Positions 59,177 to 64,000 of a DNA stretch of 64,000 bases are shown in pieces (the stretch's first letter is position 1; every line of letters begins with the position of its first letter). Location: the NCBI RefSeq assembly GCF_003590945.1, contig NZ_QYUK01000011.1:2012001-2076000 (forward strand). Direction: 5' to 3'. The DNA is from Oleomonas cavernae. Its GTDB lineage: Bacteria; Pseudomonadota; Alphaproteobacteria; Zavarziniales; Zavarziniaceae. Under the pieces are notes generated by a model that saw only the letters and a list, made by a program, of their open reading frames with translations, ran no database searches and had not been told where the DNA came from. The translations under genes were made by a program, and so were the position numbers.

Positions 59177-60876
59177 CACGCCCCCTCCCGCGTGACGCGC
59201 AGCACCTCGTCGACCGTGGTCAGGCCGGCCGCGACCTTGGCCAGGCCGTCGGCCAGCATCGGGCGCATCCCCTCGGCCACGGCGACGCGGGCGATTTCCC
59301 GCGCCTCGGCCCGCGCCAGGACCAAGCGGGCAACCGTCTCGCTCATCGGCAGCAGTTCGAGTACGGCGAGGCGGCCGCGGAACCCGCTGCCGCCGCAGGC
59401 CTCGCAGCCCACCGCCCGGTGGAAGGTGACGCCCGGCTCCATGACCGCCTCGAGGCCCAGGGCCGCCAGCGCCTCCGCCGTCGGGTGGTAGGGTTCGCGG
59501 CACACGGGGCACAGGCGCCGCACCAGGCGCTGGGCCAGAACCGCGTTGAGGGTGGAGGCGATGAGATAGGGTTCGGCCCCCATGTCGAGCAGGCGGGTGA
59601 CCGCGCTGGGGGCGTCGTTCGTGTGCAGGGTCGACAGGATCGTATGGCCGGTCAGGGCGGCCTGGATGGCGACCTGCACGGTCTCGAGATCGCGGATTTC
59701 ACCGACCATCATGACGTCGGGATCCTGGCGCAGGAACGAGCGCAGGGACGCGGCGAAACTCAGGCCGATCTTGTGCTTCACCTGGGTCTGGCTGATGCCG
59801 GGCAGGCGGTATTCGATCGGATCCTCGATGGTCAGGATCTTGCGGTCGGCCGTGTTGAGCGCCGCCAGCGAGGCGTACAGCGTGGTGGTCTTGCCGCTGC
59901 CGGTCGGCCCGGTGACCAGGACGATGCCGTGGGGCCGGCGCAGGATCTTCAGCCAGGGGTCGAGCAGGTCGTCGGTAAAGCCCAGCGCGACGAAGTCCAG
60001 CGACAGGTGCGAGCGGTCCAGAATGCGCAAGACCACGCTTTCGCCGTGGATGACCGGCGAGGTGGCGACGCGGAAATCGATCTCCTGGCCTCGCACCGCC
60101 AGCCGCAGGCGGCCGTCCTGGGGCAGGCGCCGTTCCGCGATATCGAGGTTCGACATCACCTTGATGCGCGAGACCACGCTGTTCTTCATCGCCGCCGGCA
60201 GCATGTCCCGCTCGATCAGCGCGCCATCGACGCGCAGGCGCAGCTTCAGGCCGTCCTCGGTCGGTTCGAGGTGGATGTCCGAGGCGCGCGCCTCGACCGC
60301 GCGCATGATCAGGCTGTTGACGACCCGCACCACCGGGGCGTCGCTGGCCAGGTCGCGCATGCGTTCGACATCGGCGTCGTCAGCCGCCTCGTCGCCGGTT
60401 TCGGCCGCCCTGTCCTCCGCCGCCCCGTAGAGCCGGTCGATCGCCTGTTCGACATCGCCGGCCCGCGCCACAAAGGGGCGCACCGGCCGCTCCAGCGCAA
60501 AAGCCAGGGCTGCCCGGGGATAGTCGTCGAACGGATCGACGAAGGCGACGTCCACGCCTGTGTCGGTTTCGCGCAACGGCAGGGCGCGGACCCGGCGCAA
60601 AAACCGCGGCGAGAGCCGATCGGCGGCCAGGGCGGCGCGGGGAAACTCGGCAGGGCCCGCCAGGGGCAGATCCAGCGCGACCGCGACGGCGCGGGCCAGG
60701 TTATCCTCGGAGATCATGCCGAGCCTGGTGAGCACCGCATCCAGGGGTTCTCTCGTTTCGGCCTGGACGAGACGGGCGCGAACCAGCGTTTCGGCCGCCA
60801 GCAAATCGCGGTCGAGCAGCAGCGCAGCCAGATCGACCGTGAGCCTCGGCTCGCTACCTGCGAGCGCCATGTCCAT
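59176..60876 (-). CDS. gspE: Type II secretion ATPase GspE
   Basis: A 566-residue ATPase. After the N-terminal domains come Walker A GPTGSGKTT, the aspartate box LTIEDPIEY, Walker B DPDVMMVGEIRD, the histidine box TGHTILSTLHTNDA and the zinc cysteines CPVCREP and CEACGGSGFRGR. It powers pseudopilus assembly and is the first gene of the operon. Two nearby ATG codons (60876 and 60870) are possible starts. Confidence 0.94.
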   Translation of the reverse strand: MDMALAGSEPRLTVDLAALLLDRDLLAAETLVRARLVQAETREPLDAVLTRLGMISEDNLARAVAVALDLPLAGPAEFPRAALAADRLSPRFLRRVRALPLRETDTGVDVAFVDPFDDYPRAALAFALERPVRPFVARAGDVEQAIDRLYGAAEDRAAETGDEAADDADVERMRDLASDAPVVRVVNSLIMRAVEARASDIHLEPTEDGLKLRLRVDGALIERDMLPAAMKNSVVSRIKVMSNLDIAERRLPQDGRLRLAVRGQEIDFRVATSPVIHGESVVLRILDRSHLSLDFVALGFTDDLLDPWLKILRRPHGIVLVTGPTGSGKTTTLYASLAALNTADRKILTIEDPIEYRLPGISQTQVKHKIGLSFAASLRSFLRQDPDVMMVGEIRDLETVQVAIQAALTGHTILSTLHTNDAPSAVTRLLDMGAEPYLIASTLNAVLAQRLVRRLCPVCREPYHPTAEALAALGLEAVMEPGVTFHRAVGCEACGGSGFRGRLAVLELLPMSETVARLVLARAEAREIARVAVAEGMRPMLADGLAKVAAGLTTVDEVLRVTREGA

Positions 60877-61215
60877 TCAGCACACCCCTGGCAGGTCCGT
60901 TAATATCTGGCAACGAGAAGTGTTCATTGTTATTTATGTTTCAATTAAATGACAATCGAAGCCTGAGCTTCGCTCGCTTTCTGCCGTCGAATGCCTCGGC
61001 AGGGCGAGTCAAATGATGAACATCCTTCTGAGTTTCAAAAAAAATTCACAGTACTTCGCGCCTTCCGGCAAGAGCGTGCGCAAATGGTCGTGGAACGACC
61101 GGAAATGGTTGCCGTTCAGGCGCAACGCAGACGGCCCCGGAGGGACGGCGCTGCCCCGCGATTGTGGTAACTGCTGCGATCACGGAACCCGGCGGCTTGT
61201 TCGCCGGAGAATGCG
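60877..61215. other. Intergenic region between gspE and the tRNA
   Basis: 339 bases with no convincing gene. An AT-rich stretch at about 60900-60955 lies just upstream of gspE and is the likely promoter of the type II secretion operon. A run of eight A at about 61038-61045 is T8 on the tRNA strand and could be part of the tRNA terminator, although the hairpin before it is weak. Confidence 0.45.
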
Positions 61216-61291
61216 TGGTGGGCCTGGCAGGACTCGAACCTGCAACCAGACCGTTATGAGCGGCCGGCTCTAACCATTGAGCTACAGGCCC
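61216..61291 (-). tRNA. tRNA with CAU anticodon, probably tRNA-Ile2
   Basis: A 76-nucleotide cloverleaf with encoded CCA. The acceptor stem is GGGCCTG with CAGGCCC, the D arm GCTC/GAGC, the anticodon stem GGCCG/CGGTC (one G-U pair), loop CTCATAA with CAT, and T arm GCAGG/CCTGC around TTCGAGT. The CAU anticodon fits Met or lysidine-modified Ile2. C4-G69 and C5-G68 pairs, known TilS determinants, favour Ile2 reading AUA codons. Confidence 0.9.
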
Positions 61292-61351
61292 ACCGGGCTG
61301 CGAGGTTTAGCAGGAGGCGCCGCCCCCTGCCAAGCCTTGCGCGCCCAAGCC

Positions 61352-61969
61352 CTACTCGACCCGGGAAAATTCGCCTGTCGTCTTGTCCAGCCACTCCAGG
61401 CGGCCGTCGAAGACGCGGAAGCGCGCGCCCTCCAGGACCAGGCCGCCGGCGGCGACCGCCGCGGCCACGAAGGGGAAGGTCATCAGCCGCTCGATCGACA
61501 GCTTGATCGACTCGCACTCCAGCGCCTCCTTGGCGGCCGGATCGGCGGGGTCGAGATGGGCGAGCTTGGCGCGCGCCGGGTTGATCAATTCGATCCACTT
61601 GGCCAGGAACTCGGAATCGCCCAGCGGATCGCCCTTCAGCGCGGCCGAGACGCCGCCGCAATCGCCGTGGCCCAGCACCAGGATCATGTCGACGTTGAGC
61701 ACCTTGACCGCGAATTCGATCGCCGCCGAGGTGCCGTGCAGGCCGTCGCCCTCCTCGTAAGGCGGCACCAGGTTGGCGACGTTGCGCACCACGAAGATCT
61801 CGCCCGGCTGGGCATCGAAGATCGAGCCGGGATCGACCCGGCTGTCGGAACAGGCGATGATCAGGGTCGGCGGCTTCTGGCCATAGCGGGACAGTTCGCG
61901 GTAGAGGTCGCGGTACTCCGGCCAGTGATTGCCCCGGAAGCGCCGATAACCGTCGATGAGCTGCCGCAC
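61352..61969 (-). CDS. Beta-class carbonic anhydrase
   Basis: A 205-residue zinc enzyme that interconverts carbon dioxide and bicarbonate. Zinc ligands are in ACSDSRVDP (cysteine, aspartate-arginine dyad) and LVLGHGDCGG (histidine, cysteine), with RNVANLVPPYE between. I chose GTG 61969, since AGGGG lies 5 bases before it and the longer upstream frame has no family similarity. Length matches the family. Confidence 0.93.
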   Translation of the reverse strand: MRQLIDGYRRFRGNHWPEYRDLYRELSRYGQKPPTLIIACSDSRVDPGSIFDAQPGEIFVVRNVANLVPPYEEGDGLHGTSAAIEFAVKVLNVDMILVLGHGDCGGVSAALKGDPLGDSEFLAKWIELINPARAKLAHLDPADPAAKEALECESIKLSIERLMTFPFVAAAVAAGGLVLEGARFRVFDGRLEWLDKTTGEFSRVE

Positions 61970-62263
61970 CGTTAACCCCTGGGTTTGCCGATCACGTTCG
62001 GGCCGGGACGATGGCCCGCCCAGCGGCAACTGTCCAGTGCTTTGCGGCAGTGCAATATTTTTGAGACTGGCGGAGTCCGAAGAGGAATTCCCCCGGCACC
62101 GAAGCACCGAGGGTAATCTTCGAGTGGTAAACCACGGCCATCTCTTCGAAACAGATCCTGCGTAGGTACGTCCGTCAGGGCAACGACAGTCCGGTTTGTT
62201 GCAATTTGCGCCCGAACCGGCTATTTGATGCGTGATGATTGATGCGCAGGCGGAGCTTCCATT

Positions 62264-62491
62264 GTGCGGACGACCCTCGCCATAGACGATGATGTGCTGA
62301 TCGCCGCCAAAGCAATCGCCCGGCAGCAGCACAAGAGCATCGGCGAAGTCGTGTCCGATCTGGCGCGCCGTGCGCTCCATCGGCCCCAGGCGCCGGCCGT
62401 CCGCAATGGCATTCCCCTTCTGCCGGTGCGCGACACTCAAGCGGTCGTCACACTCGATATCGTCAATACGCTGCGTGACGAATTGCCGTGA
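62264..62491 (+). CDS. vapB: VapB-like antitoxin (ribbon-helix-helix)
   Basis: A 75-residue protein starting RTTLAIDDDVLIAAKAIARQQHKSIGEVVSDLAR, a ribbon-helix-helix DNA-binding motif of the kind used by VapB antitoxins; the C-terminal segment would neutralise the toxin. Start GTG 62264 after a GGAG site. It overlaps the toxin gene by 4 bases (GTGA), the usual antitoxin-toxin arrangement. The dimer normally represses its own promoter. Confidence 0.82.
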   Translation: MRTTLAIDDDVLIAAKAIARQQHKSIGEVVSDLARRALHRPQAPAVRNGIPLLPVRDTQAVVTLDIVNTLRDELP

Positions 62492-62925
62492 CGTTTCTGC
62501 TGGACGTCAATGTCCTCATCGCCTTGATCGATCCGAGCCATGTCGGCCATGATGCGGCACATCGCTGGTTCGAGAAGGAAGGGCGGGCTTCCTGGGCGAC
62601 CTGCCCGCTGACCGAGAACGGCGTCATCCGCATCGCCGGTCACCCCAAATACCCCAATTCGCCCGGTTCTCCCGCGGCAGTCGCCGCCATCGTCGCCCAG
62701 CTCCGAACGCTGCCCGGCCACGTCTTCTGGCCCGACGACATCAGCCTGGTCGCGGACGATCACGTGGACGCCACCCAGGTGCTGACGTCGGCGCAGGTCA
62801 CCGACAGCTATCTGCTGGCCCTCACCGTTGCCCATGGCGGCCGCCTCGCGACGCTCGATCGCCGCTTGTCGGTGAAGGCGGTGAAGGGCGGGCAGGCCGC
62901 GCTCCAGGTGATCGCCGACGCCTGA
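62488..62925 (+). CDS. vapC: VapC-like toxin (PIN domain ribonuclease)
   Basis: A 145-residue PIN-domain protein. Acidic residues are in FLLDVNVLIALIDPSH (first aspartate), TENG (glutamate), VTDSYLLALTVAHGG (aspartate) and LATLDRRL (last aspartate). These are the four magnesium-binding positions of VapC RNases, which cut tRNA or rRNA when not bound by VapB. GTG 62488 overlaps vapB. Confidence 0.87.
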   Translation: MTFLLDVNVLIALIDPSHVGHDAAHRWFEKEGRASWATCPLTENGVIRIAGHPKYPNSPGSPAAVAAIVAQLRTLPGHVFWPDDISLVADDHVDATQVLTSAQVTDSYLLALTVAHGGRLATLDRRLSVKAVKGGQAALQVIADA

Positions 62926-62948
62926 CCGGAGAACCGGCCCCATATAGA

Positions 62949-62977
62949 GACGGCCGCCGGGGTTGCCGGCGGCCGTC
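62949..62977. terminator. Bidirectional terminator hairpin between vapC and rpoD
   Basis: A perfect 12-base stem (GACGGCCGCCGG and its complement) with loop GGTTG, between the ends of the convergent vapC and rpoD genes. A short AT-rich stretch follows on the plus side, without a long U run. Symmetry suggests use in both directions. Confidence 0.75.
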
Positions 62978-63000
62978 ATCAATTCAGCGATGGTGCGAAC

Positions 63001-64000
<1,000 letters not shown>

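Noticed and set aside
62000-62440. N-terminal extension of carbonic anhydrase up to 62440
   Set aside because: The family ends near the residues encoded at 61969, and a ribosome site precedes that GTG. The upstream frame is unrelated.

Overview
The window is GC-rich, densely packed DNA from an alphaproteobacterium. The evidence is the codon use, the short ATGA/GTGA gene overlaps, the fused cellulose synthase bcsAB with bcsD (an acetic-acid-bacteria-like arrangement), a DUF1302/DUF1329 pair and an alpha-type tRNA. I would guess a Rhodospirillales/Acetobacterales relative, but the genus cannot be fixed from sequence reading alone.

Layout. 1-1098: end of AMP nucleosidase (amn) and a TetR regulator. 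1116-5802 (minus): a complete type I secretion set (ABC exporter, HlyD-type adaptor, TolC-type outer membrane protein) with no substrate gene in view. 5924-9503 (minus): a TetR regulator followed by three glutathione-transferase-fold genes. 9672-17966 (plus): a divergent operon of DUF1302 barrel, DUF1329 protein, metallo-beta-lactamase-fold hydrolase, tandem DsbA/HCCA-isomerase-like protein, formylglycine-generating enzyme and sulfatase. Two matching dyads lie in the divergent promoter. 18380-33293 (plus): a compact specialised-metabolite cluster with a phosphopantetheinyl transferase, a single-module C-A-T-TE NRPS predicted to load glycine, a GT1 glycosyltransferase, an MdtABC-like RND efflux set and a TetA-like MFS exporter. 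33625-48801 (plus): a long cellulose operon, bcsP-like, bcsQ, fused bcsAB, bcsC, bcsD, bcsZ, then a cellulose-acetylation module (BcsX/WssF-like SGNH protein, AlgF-like, MBOAT AlgI-like, AlgJ/X-like), faced by a minus-strand SGNH esterase. 49654-60876: a type II secretion system (gspE-F-G-H-I-J-L-M-C-D-K, all minus, plus gspO) with a lytic transglycosylase between gspO and gspK. 61216-64000: a tRNA with CAU anticodon (probably Ile2), beta-carbonic anhydrase, a VapBC-like toxin-antitoxin pair, a bidirectional terminator and the C-terminal part of rpoD.

The most interesting region is the NRPS-glycosyltransferase-efflux cluster. It has the minimal gene set to make, glycosylate and export a small acyl-glycine or lipopeptide-like product, and I do not recognise it as a described pathway. 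The cellulose operon is a second highlight because it joins the BcsD/BcsAB-fusion architecture to a Wss/Alg-type acetylation module.

Quality note. Eleven apparent frameshifts are visible in seven genes (formylglycine-generating enzyme x2, phosphopantetheinyl transferase, NRPS x2, bcsP-like, bcsAB, bcsC x2, gspD, gspH gives eleven in eight genes if gspD and gspH are both counted). Every one is repaired by adding a single base, and almost all lie in G or C runs. They look more like sequencing deletions than real gene decay, so I annotate those genes as full length and mark the break points.
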